A DNA stretch of 64,000 nucleotides from positions 26,665-90,664 of the forward strand of contig JADLZK010006499.1 of NCBI GenBank assembly GCA_015847255.1. Direction: 5' to 3'. Below the pieces are notes generated by a model. It was not told the origin of the DNA, ran no database searches, and was given only the letters and a program-made list of their open reading frames with translations. The translations under genes and the position numbers were made by a program. Shown here in pieces: positions 23,398 through 33,375 of the stretch (position 1 is its first letter; every line of letters begins with the position of its first letter). Source of the stretch: Hyparrhenia diplandra. Lineage: Eukaryota; Streptophyta; Magnoliopsida; Poales; Poaceae.

Positions 23398-24110
23398 GTG
23401 CCTCCCCCACGCAGCGACACGGGAGCGCCCAAGCCCGGCCCCCTCAGGTCTGGACTCTTCGTCGGTATTCGGGACTTTGCACCAAGGCGGGGCAAACGCC
23501 CATGGCACGCCAACACCTTGGACTTCTATGACACATCCACCAGCGTCTTCGTTCAGCTCCGACAGGCGACACTGGAGGAGCAGCACCTGCGGCGGATCGC
23601 CCTCGACGTCACCACGGGCGCCGCAGCACCGTCCTGGACCTGCTCGTGTTGTCTTCCTCGACGGTGTGGATCGCCTGTTCCTCACCATCGACAACGTCTA
23701 CATCAATTATGACTCGGAAAAGGGATCACATCAGCTCTCTTCCTCCTTGTTCAACATCGGCTCCTTCATGTACGGTACGATGTTGAACGTGGATACATCA
23801 CCTCCGACTCGCCGCGACATCACTATTTGGCGCCTCATGCCCCTCTTCGTCACCCCTCCGACCAACGATCGCTTCATGTTCCTGGAGAGTCCCCCTCGTG
23901 ACATGGTACATCAACATCTCGAGGCTGGGGTTCCAAGGGAGCTCTTGCTCGCAGCACGCCGCTAGACTACGACACAGCAGGGATGAGCCATCCACCTGTA
24001 CATCTACCACGACTACATCGGCAACCTCCACTACCTCCTGGAGTTTGCACAGTTACGCACTCGGGAGAATATAATCCTGAGGAACCCGGTGCATGGGAAA
24101 TTGGTTCTGT
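23398..24110 (+). other. Unidentified coding region replacing pol in W
   Basis: Fragments in shifting frames (LFVGIRDFAPRRG, DGVDRLFLTIDNVYINYD, RDITIWRLMPLFV) lie where pol is expected. The (F/L)xxIDN core also appears in the related elements Z, X and Y. I do not recognise the domain. Confidence 0.5.
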
Positions 24111-25219
24111 AGGTGGAGCTCATCATGCCAGGTACCCCCGGTCTTACCCCAGGTGTCACAGAATGGACCTTCATCCAGCGCGAGGACGCGTCGGTCGGAG
24201 AAAGGGGGAGAGATGTCACATGCCAGGAGATAGGGCCCAGGATGGCAGGCCCAAGAGGCCCGATCCCAGCCATTGGCACCCGGGGGGGCGCGCGACGCGC
24301 CGCCACCGCCGCCACCTTCCGCGACTTCTTTCAAAATTAATGCAACAAATAAAGTAAGCGTTTGATTAGGATTATCTTAGAACTTTTTGTGTGCAAGGGA
24401 TATTCCAACTCTATAAGGAAATATCTTATTAGAAAATAAATATAAGAAATAAATAAGGTTGCTTGTAAAAGGTTTTCCAATCTATAAGGAAACCTTTAGA
24501 GATTGCTAGGGCTACAAGTCCCATAGAAGGGCCATATAAGTAAGGGATGTGTAAATCTCTTGTGGGCAAGCAATAAGGATCAAATTTCCCTTCTCTGCCT
24601 CGTCGGCGCCCCCCCCTCCTCCACGCACGCCGCCGCCGGCCTGCCGCGGCGCCATCGTAGATTCGCCCCCCTCCCACCCCTAGGGCGCGCCGGCCACGTG
24701 TCACGCCGAAATCGATCCGGTTTGTGACATGGGCCCAATAATATAAAATAGTCTTTGTTGTTGTCTCTCACCTCCACATCAGCCGATTCGCGTAGCTAGC
24801 ACTAGCTATTACCATTGTGGGACGCCCTAAATAAGTGTCGTCGTTGGTGTGCGTGCCACCAGTTTGACTCAGTTTGTAGAAAAAAACATGCAACATTTGA
24901 GTCTTCAAATAATTTTGTTAAAAAACTAGATTTAAATATCTTTTCAATGATACTAATTATATAGCATAGGCATTAATATTTTTTAATACAAAATTAGTTA
25001 AAGTCGTTTCTTAAAAAAAAACATAAATGACATTTATTTAGGGACGAAGGGAGTATGTTCATTCGTTCTACAATAGTCTTACATGGTACGGACTCAAGGA
25101 GGCTTGGTAATAACACAGGGTAGTGCGACAGAGAACCCTCACGGTGGTTAGTATACTACCACCGAGACGATTAGACGAAGGTTTCATCCATGGATCTGTG
25201 CACTTTTTTTATCGTCCTC

Positions 25220-25354
25220 AGTTTACCGAAACTATAATTTTGTGCTTGGCTTTTTTAAGATTTCTTGTCTTTATCAATGGAGGTGGAGTAGTTTAGTTTA
25301 CTTTTGTAATAAGAGGATGTAACTTGCTTTATCAATAAAATTTTTCAAAAAAAA
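25220..25354 (+). mobile_element. Possible non-LTR retrotransposon 3' tail
   Basis: The segment CTTTATCAATGGAGGTG...GTAACTTGCTTTATC ending in an A-rich run also occurs at about 44170-44301, where it ends in a longer A tract. A shared 3' end with poly(A) suggests two retroposed copies. Confidence 0.4.
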
Positions 25355-25433
25355 TTCTTCAACTATTTTTTAGCGTGATCTGAGAAGCCAAAGATACGCA
25401 TGGGAATTAGCAGTTTTGTATGAATCAAATTAC

Positions 25434-25919
25434 CAGCCAATGTGTCGAGCAGTGTGGTCTTGCCACATCCGGAGGGTCCCATGATGGCCAGCAGCTCGCC
25501 AGGGGCGCGCGCTGCCGCTGACGCCGTGCAGAATGGTGGCGGCCCGCCTCCTGCCGTCGACCGCCGTCACCCAAACGTCCTCCCCACGTTACGAACACGT
25601 CACCGTCGCGAAGGACGGTGCCCTCCACCATGCGTCCGTCGTCAAGGTGATGGTCTATGCCATCAAACCCAGAACGAAGGCTACCCACGGTGGCGCCTTC
25701 TTCCACCTCGCCTGCCTGTGGTGGCGGCGGCGCGACCACGGCCTCCCCTGTCAAGGCGGCACGCCCACGTCCACATAAGGCTCCTGCAGGTATGGCGCCG
25801 AACGGGAACAGCGTGGGGCTGCTGCTGCTGCCGGCAGCAGTTGATGCTGAAGAACCACGCAGTGGCAGTGACGGGCTCGGCGTTGGAGCCCAGGGTGGCA
25901 GCGGTGACGAGGCTGACAT
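25434..25919 (-). pseudogene. ABCG half-transporter, exon 1 (Walker A)
   Basis: Minus-strand exon ending [20 protein letters not shown] then [18 protein letters not shown] is the Walker A (P-loop), which is missing from the exons at 10-13 kb and joins them in phase. Upstream is a 5' domain with [18 protein letters not shown], typical of the segment before Walker A in ABCG proteins. Two indels disturb the frame: an extra G in the TGGGGAGGAC run (W-E-D expected) and a GC-dinucleotide slip in GCGCGC just before PGELL. The start is uncertain; the ATG at 25919 opens the longest frame. Confidence 0.75.
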
Positions 25920-26246
25920 GCTGATACTAAACGAGGGGCTTGGCTTTGCTCTCGTGCTCAGCTCAAGCAGGTGCCTTTTGTTTTATGGTGGCGCATCGAA
26001 GGTGTGAATGGCATGGACTAATGAAGTCACGTAGCTTTCATATGTTGTCACCCTAGAAAATGTTTATTTATTCAGTAGTCTTATCTTACTATCTTACTAT
26101 TACTAATTGCAGGCTCCAACGAAGCCTCCACGTTAATCCTCACCAGACACGCTAGAAAAAAGATAAATCCTAGAAATTCTCACATTAATCAGAAAAATCT
26201 AGGCATCAAATTTGTAGACTCGGGCAATCCATAACCATTAGATCTA
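25920..26246. other. 5' flank of the ABCG relic
   Basis: No clear TATA box, gene or repeat was seen. The sequence turns AT-rich beyond 26.0 kb. Confidence 0.4.
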
Positions 26247-26819
26247 CTTTAATTTCTTGAAAATTACCCACCTTTGCCATTATTATTATTGATAAAAAAG
26301 AACAAAAAATAAGTCTATTATTTTCATGATTTTCAACCGATCATGAAACAAGAGGCGCCACGTTCCTCCAAAAATCAATCTATTATTTTTCCCTAGCATG
26401 AAACAACGGAGGAGGAAATAAGAGGCTGCCATGATATCCACCTACGGTGTCTCACTGCTCCACGCGGCACCCGCCGCCGTTGCCATCATGCAACTAACTT
26501 GTGTAGTCAGCCAGCAAGCAAGCAAGGATGAAAGCAATACAGTGCAGGGCACACGTACATCTACACAGCCCCCACACGCGACTCCTTCGACGTTGAAGCG
26601 CTAGATGTCCCTGATGTGTACCGGCATAAGGTATGTGCTCCATCACTCCGAGATTGTTTGTTGAACTGCTTGCGGCTCTTAGTGACAGGGAGGCCTTCTT
26701 GATGTTAGACTGTGTCAGGCTTCGCCGTGGGGCAAGGATGTTGTATTGTGGTGATAAGTGGACTTATAGGTCCGGACTTCGGAGTAGCACAACATGAATG
26801 AATGTTTGAGGGTGCATAT
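26247..26819 (+). repeat. Tandem duplication unit, copy 1 (intact)
   Basis: Unit A-B: A (about 26247-26423, ending GGAGGAGGAAATAAGAG) and B (26424-26819, GCTGCCATGATATCCACC through GGGTGCATAT). The second copy follows directly (A' 26820-27007) but is split from B' (38539-38936) by an LTR retrotransposon. B contains an open frame in copy 2 whose product is not recognised. Confidence 0.85.
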
Positions 26820-27569
26820 TTCTTTAATTTCTTGAAAATTACCCACCTTTGCCATTATTATTATTGATAAAAAGAAGAAGAAAAATAAGTATATTATTTT
26901 CATGATTTTCAACCGATCATGAAACAAGAGGCGCCGCCGCACGTTCCTCCAAAATCAATCTATTATTATTTTTCCCTAGCATGAAACAACGGAGGAGGAA
27001 ATAAGAGTGTCATGACCCAAAATTGGACCAGCCCAGGATGGGCTAAAAGGGCTGACGACGCCGCCGCCAAAGGGGGGGGCCAGGGGCGGGCGGGGGGGGG
27101 CTGGCCGCCCCTGCCGCCGCCGCCGCCTCTCCCTTCCGTATCCGACTACGCTTCGTCTTCAAGTTACGATTATCTTAGGAATTTTGGCGTGTAAAAGGGG
27201 ATATTCCAATCTATAAGGAAGACCCTTATTAGGAAATAAATAAATATTGCTTGTAAAAGTTATTCAATCGTATATAAAGGAAACCTTATATAGAGATTGC
27301 TTAGATTACAAGTCCCACTAGCCGAGCTATATAAGCAGAGACATGTAATCTCTTTGAGGATAAGCAAACAATAAAAATAGTTCGTATCTATCTCGCTCCT
27401 GCCTCCTCCACCGCCGCCGCCCGCGCACGTCGCCGCCCCCTCCGCCACGGCTACACCGCTCCTCGCCGTTGCCAGGCCGCTCGTCGCCGCCGACGAGAGA
27501 CCCGCAGCCCCACGCTACCTTCGAAGCCCCCGGGTGCCGCTGGCCGCTGCCCTCCCCTGCCCGCGGCCC

Positions 27570-28560
27570 CCGTCGACGGCTTCGATCCCGCCATCCTCCA
27601 ACTGGAAGAGGAGGCCGACGCTGCACGCGACGCACCGTTTGTCATCGACGTCACTGCCGACACCGCCAGCACCGGCTGCATTCTCCTCTCCTCCGACACC
27701 TGCGACCGCGCGGGACTCTTCGGCAGAGCGGCGTCACCGCGGCGCCCCTGCCCATGGCGCCACCCGCGGCGCCCCGGGACGCGCCACGCGGTGCCAGGTC
27801 CGAGGTGCCACCCAGCGGCATCACGCCCTCCCTACGTGACATGACATGCGCAAGTCCGAGAATGCGGCGACACCGACAACCCAGACCTCACGGATACGCA
27901 AGCTGGAGCTCTTGTTTGAGCTCAACTTGGATATCGACCCGGACTACTACGTGCGGTATGTTGCCTTCCACCTAACAAATGCTGCTTTGCGCGATCCGGT
28001 TCCTCGATCCGTCCCGGAGAAGGTCCCCGCTCGAGTGGGACGAGTTCACGGTGTACTGCGACGCCACGCCGGACCCCGTCATCTTCGACACTACGGGGCG
28101 TACGCGCACCGCCTTCCAGGGGAGGCAAGTTGGGCGACTACATCACCGCCTTCGAGAACTATGCACTACGCATGGATCTTGAGGGACAGCGCCACCGTGT
28201 CGGCCTCTTTGTCGGAGGCTGCGTGACACGGTTCGCCGCGACTCGAGTGGTTCGAGCCTCGTTCGATGGAGGAGGCCATCGACCTTGCCCGCCGCTTCTA
28301 GCAACGACGCCGAGCATGCCGACGCCCGACCATGGCGCCCGGCGCCGACCATGTCGGCCACCACGTCGTCCCCACCGACATCGGCCGACATTCCCGCGGC
28401 CCCTGGTTGACCGCGACACCAGGGCAGCAGCGCCTTCTTTGTGGCGATGGGCGACATCGGCGGCCGACGGCGAACGACATGATTCTTGAGCTGCACTTGG
28501 CCACGACGACAAACAAGGAGCTCGGGATCATCGCCAACGCCATTGAATTGCGGGCAACCG
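27570..28560 (+). pseudogene. gag region of element Z
   Basis: Frames shift often, but the segments FDPAILQLEEEADAARDAPF, ELNLDIDPDYYVRYVAFHL, KLGDYITAFENYALRMDLEG and the DLARR-like tail fit a gypsy gag. ELNLDIDPD also occurs in element Y at 63.5 kb, and GDYITTFEGYAIR in element X at 54.9 kb, showing common descent. Confidence 0.6.
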
Positions 28561-28739
28561 CGTAGTAGAGCCTCCACTACGGCATCGTGAGGTATTCCAC
28601 GGTTACTACATCCTTCTTTGCCGGAGCTTCTCCAGGACTTCTGGCGGGGGAGAACGCCCCGCACGCACGGCGTGGCAAATGGGCTTCCACCTTCCCAACC
28701 GCCCACGGGAAGATCAGGCGTTCCTAGCGAGTGTCCTCC

Positions 28740-28892
28740 TACTACAGGAGTGCTCTGCCGACAGGGTCGAGGGCGGCACCGTCATCCTCTTCGACAACAA
28801 CGGCGACGTCTTCTTCTGCATCGACAACGTCACCGTCGGCGCGGCATGGACGCAGGAGAACCGGTTGGGGCCACCCGTCCAGACGCCAGTGA
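28740..28892 (+). other. Conserved unidentified domain of Z, first part
   Basis: Encodes NNGDVFFCIDNVTVGAAWTQ, matching FFRIDNATAGGSxTQE in element Y and FLRIDNIIADAP in element X. The reading is cut by the nested element at 28893 and resumes at 37503. Confidence 0.55.
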
Positions 28893-29213
28893 TGGTTGAT
28901 GCTCACTAACTCATATTTTTATGCATCAACCATTCATGGAAAAGAACTAAAATAAAATTAGATAACCTTATTAGGGTTTTCTACTAATGAATTCCATGAG
29001 TTTTGGTAAAGTTGTGATTTGCGAGGGACTTAACAGAAAATCAGCGAAATGGCGTGGCATACGACCAACGTAGCATAACGCAATCCAACTCGAAACAAGT
29101 CCGAAAGGCTACGGATCTCTCCCCGGCGTGAACTAACTTCGGAACCAAGAAATACATTATCTAGAAGACTCCGGAAGGCCACGACGATCGGCGGGACCCG
29201 GGGAGACCCCCAC

Positions 29214-29249
29214 GGCCGATCGGCCCAACTATTAGGCCGATCGGCCCCC
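29214..29249 (+). promoter_or_regulatory. LTR palindrome pair GGCCGATCGGCC
   Basis: Two copies of the 12-bp palindrome GGCCGATCGGCC are separated by CAACTATTA within the 5' LTR, upstream of its TATATAAA box (about 29430). A near copy lies inside the element at 33162-33194. The 3' LTR version (about 36312-36345) is disturbed by indels. Confidence 0.55.
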
Positions 29250-30419
29250 GGTGCCGCCGTCTCGGCTCCGCTTCGGGCGTTCCTCAACCGCCTCCAAGAC
29301 TCGATCTAAACCGGTTGATTTGAGTCGGTTTGATCCGAGGGCGACGAAAGAAGTCGCGGGATTGATTCAAGGTTAATACCACATCGCTTTGTTGAAGTAG
29401 AAGAGACAGAGGAAGACCGATATATAAACAGCCCAAGACCCCTCAAGCCAAGACAAGTCCAAGTTTGATCTAAAGCTTCACGTTCAATAAGAAGTAGATC
29501 AAGGAAGAGCCAAGACAGGAACAAGAAGAGGAGACACCACGAGATAGGATAGCTAATTCATAGCTCTTTGAGCCTAGATTAGATAGAAAGTCAGGTTTAG
29601 AGAAGAGAGAGTGTATGCTCCGGTTCTGGATCAGTAAGTTACACTATGGATCAATATAATTATTGTTTTCATACACCTTCGTGCTATTTAATTATTATGC
29701 ATACAATTAGTTTACTTACACTTTATTCTAGTCATAGCATATTTGATATAGTCATTATTCATGGTAATTCGAAGTACTTATTCGTAGAGCTCCTAGTATA
29801 TTACATTTGTATGCTAGGTAATAGAGAGTATGTAAGCATGGTGCTTAGATATAATTTATTTCTTGGATTCACCTTATATGCCGGTCGTGTGGTAGATCGT
29901 GGTGGTGACAAGCACTATTGAGTCCTTTGCAATCCTCCCCGTGTATAAGACTAGTCGATAATGATTCTTGGGATGATCTTGTTTCGTTCTTGATTTTCTT
30001 AAGTAATCTTCGGGGTACACATTTTTATTTATGGTTTTGATTTATATATGATCTTATGCTATGCCTGTTTATTTCCACTTCGTAAATTCTTTGTATGCTA
30101 CATAAGAACTGTCCCGTCTGTCATAAATCCAATCCTAATCTAACTAGGAATTAATCTTATCCTATTGTTCACCACGTGCACCTCACCTGTCTTATATACC
30201 TTATCATTATTATCTTTTATTGGCTCACCCTGTTTAAGTAAATGCTAAACCACCGAATCTCATTAGTCTTCTATCACTGTCCTTAATCAAATGAATTGTT
30301 AATCTTATCTTCCTCGTGGATTCGATATTTAAAACCCTCCCCGGGTGAAATGCTCACTGGATATCCGTGCGCTTGCGGATCTATTTCTCTGTAAGTTAAC
30401 AAATACCAACAAGCATTTC

Positions 30420-30436
30420 TGGCGCCGTTGCCGGGG
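30420..30436 (+). promoter_or_regulatory. Primer binding site for tRNA-Asp
   Basis: TGGCGCCGTTGCCGGGG lies 11 nt after the 5' LTR and complements the CCA-end of plant tRNA-Asp(GTC) over 17 nt. It would prime minus-strand DNA synthesis. Confidence 0.85.
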
Positions 30437-30640
30437 AAGATTTAGATAACTTTTCTTTTTGATTATTGATAGATGAATTCTAAGTGTGGATTTGCTACTT
30501 AGCATCCCCTCGCTTAAACAGATTTACCCGTTTATTGTCTTTTTTCCATCTTACTTGCGGGGTATTAACAGGTTAGGCGTGATTCACTATACTTCATCAT
30601 CCGAATCAAGTCAACCCAGCAACACCAAGTTCACGAAGCC

Positions 30641-31846
30641 ATGCACGAAAAGGCGTTGCGAGAGTTCTCTGCTCCAAACATCGAGAACATTCGCACTGGA
30701 CCTACACTTCAAATCAATCATGAGTTCGAGCTCAAGGCAAGCCTCATCAACATGGTGCAAGCTAACCCGTTTGAAGGAAAGACACATGAAGATGCAAGCA
30801 CTCATCTCCAGACTTTCATGGAGATAGGCGCCACCATCAATATCAAGAACATTCCCAAGGACATGATCCTGCTCCGTTTATTCCCTTTCTCACTATCAGG
30901 AAGAGCGAGGCAATGGTTCTACTCCAGTGAACAAAAGATAGACACATGGGAGAAATGTTCAACCACATTCTTATCAAAATTTTTCCCCATAGGCAAAACC
31001 AATGCCTTACGTGGAAAAATTACCAACTTTCAGCAGCAAAAGGGAGAATCTATTCCAGAGGCATGGGAACGTTTTCAAGAATACATATCAGATTGCCCTC
31101 ACCATGGAATGGAAGAATGGATGCTCTTACAAGGATTCTACCATGGACTAATTCAAAAACCAAGAGAGCATCTAGACGCCACTGCTGGAGGATCATTCTT
31201 ATCACTCACACCAGGGAAAGCCAACATACTTATGTGTAAGATATCAGAAAATCAAAAATTTGGACCACGAAAGAACACCCAATACTGTCATCAAAGTGAA
31301 GAAATAGAAGAAGAACAAGAAGACTTGAAGGCAGTATCAACTGGGATGGACGTGCTACTAAATTGGCTTGAGGAGCGAGCCAACTACAAGAAGGATCGAC
31401 AAGCTTTACAAGACTACATGAACGCTTCAAGAAGTTCAAGCTTGGTGGTTCACGAATCAGCACCAACCCAAAAAGAAGACCCGCAATCACGACCGACTTA
31501 CGCAGGTAAGTATTCAGGTAATAACTTTAATTCGGGTAATAAATTCAAGCAACCTTCTTTACGAGAATTAATTGAAGAGCAAGTTAAAATTAATGATAAT
31601 TTCTCTAAGAAGTTAGTTGCTAATGATAAAATTCTAGAAGATATAAATGCTAAAATGGATAACTTTTCTGCTATGATAAAAGAGCAAGTTGCTTTTAATA
31701 TCAAACTAGAATCAAAATTATCAAAATTGTCTACTGCTATGCCTGTTGCCACTAATCATGAGCAGGTACATAACATCCGAACGAGAGGTGGTAAGCAAAC
31801 TACCGATCCACCATACCCGGCAGAGAGCGGTAAGACCTTCGGCTAG
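30641..31846 (+). CDS. gag protein of the Athila-like element
   Basis: An uninterrupted frame of 401 codons from an ATG at 30641; the true start could be further upstream. It has the capsid-like pattern ANPFEGKTHEDASTHLQTF, LRLFPFSLSGRARQWFYS and ESIPEAWERFQEYISDCPHH of plant gypsy gag. A Lys/Glu-rich coiled-coil stretch follows (about residues 300-365). I see no zinc knuckle. The product would form the particle in which reverse transcription occurs, using polymerase supplied by another element. This open frame stands out in a region where most frames are broken. Confidence 0.8.
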   Translation: MHEKALREFSAPNIENIRTGPTLQINHEFELKASLINMVQANPFEGKTHEDASTHLQTFMEIGATINIKNIPKDMILLRLFPFSLSGRARQWFYSSEQKIDTWEKCSTTFLSKFFPIGKTNALRGKITNFQQQKGESIPEAWERFQEYISDCPHHGMEEWMLLQGFYHGLIQKPREHLDATAGGSFLSLTPGKANILMCKISENQKFGPRKNTQYCHQSEEIEEEQEDLKAVSTGMDVLLNWLEERANYKKDRQALQDYMNASRSSSLVVHESAPTQKEDPQSRPTYAGKYSGNNFNSGNKFKQPSLRELIEEQVKINDNFSKKLVANDKILEDINAKMDNFSAMIKEQVAFNIKLESKLSKLSTAMPVATNHEQVHNIRTRGGKQTTDPPYPAESGKTFG

Positions 31847-31928
31847 GAAACCTACGGCACCTGCACTCTTGCACAACCCGTAGTACCGGCCAACATTCGA
31901 AGACAAGGATGATGACGTAGAAGAAGTT

Positions 31929-32630
31929 GTGCGCCAAGAACCCGTGGGACAAGACTTTCACGACACCAACTTCCTACCATATCCAAGAAGAATAAGAAGA
32001 CCTCAAGTTGATGATCAATTCGGCAAATTCATAGAGGTAATCCAGAAACTTTATATTAATGTACCTCTTCTAGATGCCATGCAGGTCCCTACATACGCCA
32101 AGTACATTAGAGATATCTTAAACAAGAAGAGACCACTACCAACCACGGAGATCATCAAGCTAACAGAAGAGTGTAGTGCGGCAATCCTAAACACATTACT
32201 CATCAAGAAAAAGGATCCAGGATGCCCCACTATAGAGTGCTCAATCGGAGATCAATATTTCAACAACGCACTCTGTGATCTTGGAGCAAGTGTCAGTGTG
32301 ATGCCCAAGGTTGTCTTCGACAAGCTCAAGCACCCTACCTTGGTTCCAACATCAATGTGTCTACAATTAGCAGATCAATCAGTTCGCTACCCGTTAGGAA
32401 TCGCTGAGAATGTTCCAGTGAGGATCCGGGAGTTCTTTGTGCCAGTCGACTTCGTTGTACTGGACATGCACCCAGACTCCAGGGTCTCACTCATCCTCGG
32501 ACGACCATTCCTGAGCACCGCCAACGCTAACATCAACGTCAGTGCTGGAGAGATCACTTTTGAGATCAATGGAAAGGAGGAGAAGTTCGCCTTCAAACCC
32601 GGACAGAACTCGCCACCAATGCGAACATGA
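31929..32630 (+). CDS. Aspartic protease region of the Athila-like element
   Basis: An open frame of 233 codons in a different phase from gag, 82 nt downstream. It contains LCDLGASVSVMP, the DLGA-type active site of Athila-lineage proteases, and SLILGRPFLSTANANIN, the conserved ILGRPFL motif. Upstream is the typical LLDAMQVPTYAKYIRDIL linker. It stops at 32630, and no reverse transcriptase, RNase H or integrase follows, so the element is non-autonomous. A gag-protease frame change by an indel is likely. Confidence 0.8.
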   Translation: MRQEPVGQDFHDTNFLPYPRRIRRPQVDDQFGKFIEVIQKLYINVPLLDAMQVPTYAKYIRDILNKKRPLPTTEIIKLTEECSAAILNTLLIKKKDPGCPTIECSIGDQYFNNALCDLGASVSVMPKVVFDKLKHPTLVPTSMCLQLADQSVRYPLGIAENVPVRIREFFVPVDFVVLDMHPDSRVSLILGRPFLSTANANINVSAGEITFEINGKEEKFAFKPGQNSPPMRT

Positions 32631-33161
32631 TCAATCAAGAGAAGGCGATGCCGGACGAACCATCCTCTCCGATGGAGGATGCACCAGAGGACTAGAAGAT
32701 TGGAAGGTCCCCGTTCGAGGACCTTAACTACGGACCCTCGCCGTCGGGTAACTTCGGTAAAAATTTAAAAATCCAAAAATATTTTATTCTTTGCATTTAT
32801 CTTCTGCAATTTAAATTCCTGCACTTTTACATTCATCATAAAAAAAAAAAATTACGCCCCATGATTAATTTTTTTGCGGAGTAAAACCCGTTTAATTACT
32901 TTTTTTGTGGTGGCACAAAAATAATTTTTTACATCTTTCATTTTTTATTCAGAAAAATACAAAAAATATTACAACCTTACAAGTGGGACCCATATGTCAT
33001 AGGGACAAAACATAAAATCATCACTTTCTTTATTCCCTTTTCTCCTCCACCATCCAATTTCCACTAGCATATTTCCACTTGACCTAACATATACTATTCT
33101 AGCGTGGAATTTCAGCAAATAATAGATGGTGGAGAGGGCACCCGAAGGGGCCCACTTGTGG

Positions 33162-33216
33162 GGCCGACCGGCCCAATAATCAGGCCGATCGGCCCCCCCC
33201 TCCTGGCCTATAAATA
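33162..33216 (+). promoter_or_regulatory. Putative internal promoter of the Athila-like element
   Basis: GGCCGACCGGCC and GGCCGATCGGCC, separated by CAATAATCA, repeat the LTR palindrome pair. They are followed by TATAAATA (33209-33216) and a leader of about 160 nt before the ATG at 33376. The arrangement looks like a second promoter for the downstream ORF. Activity is inferred. Confidence 0.45.
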
Positions 33217-33375
33217 GAGCCGCCAGCCTTCTTCTCTTCTCATCCCAATCAACTAGAAATTCTGGTTTCCAAAGAGAGAAGAAGAACTGCCTTGAGCAGA
33301 TTAGGAAAGAATTAGAGGAGAGAAAAACTTAGAAGAAAAAATCCTTTAGAAATCCTCTCGCCAAAATCCCAGAAA

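Larger units (their letters stand above)
21262..24729 (+). mobile_element. LTR retrotransposon W (non-autonomous gypsy-like)
   Basis: The LTRs are 21262-21822 and 24214-24729, starting TGTCACATGCC and ending TTTGTGAC(A). A TGGTATCC primer-site-like motif follows the 5' LTR. The purine tract GGAGAAAGGGGGAGAGA precedes the 3' LTR. ATGGG occurs at both flanks. The 5' LTR carries a 43-bp tandem duplication of its own start, absent from the 3' LTR. Internal coding covers gag and protease only, with no reverse transcriptase or integrase. It belongs to the same family as the elements at 27.0, 48.6 and 61.5 kb. Confidence 0.85.
21154..24827. mobile_element. Tourist/PIF-like MITE split by an LTR element
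   Basis: The terminal repeats are GGCTGTCCGCAATGG on the left and CCATTGTGGGACGCCC on the right. The target duplication is TAA (21151-21153 and 24828-24830), typical of PIF/Harbinger. Without the LTR element the MITE would be about 206 bp. It was inserted into the Stowaway element and then received the LTR retrotransposon. Confidence 0.75.
21138..25053. mobile_element. Stowaway MITE split by nested insertions
   Basis: The left end CTCCCTCCGTCTCTAA (21138-21153) and the right part (24831-25053, ending TTTAGGGACGAAGGGAG) rejoin into one ordinary Stowaway of about 240 bp once the 3.7-kb insertion is removed. The rejoined end CTCCCTCCGTCTCTAAATAA is the inverse of the right end, with TA at both flanks. 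It lies in ABCG intron 1. Confidence 0.8.
13027..25433 (-). other. ABCG intron 1, 12.4 kb, filled with transposons
   Basis: The exon 1 donor (G|GTAATTTG at 25433) and the exon 2 acceptor (ACAG|GG at 13026/13027) are in matching phase: G plus GG restores a Gly codon in LAGRLDTNLRSK. The intron therefore spans a Helitron end, gene relics, fold-back elements and a triple-nested transposon stack. About 13.6-15.6 kb and 19.4-20.1 kb hold only AT-rich non-coding sequence. A cluster of short direct repeats (ACAACACAACACACTG) lies at 14.92-15.03 kb. Confidence 0.8.
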
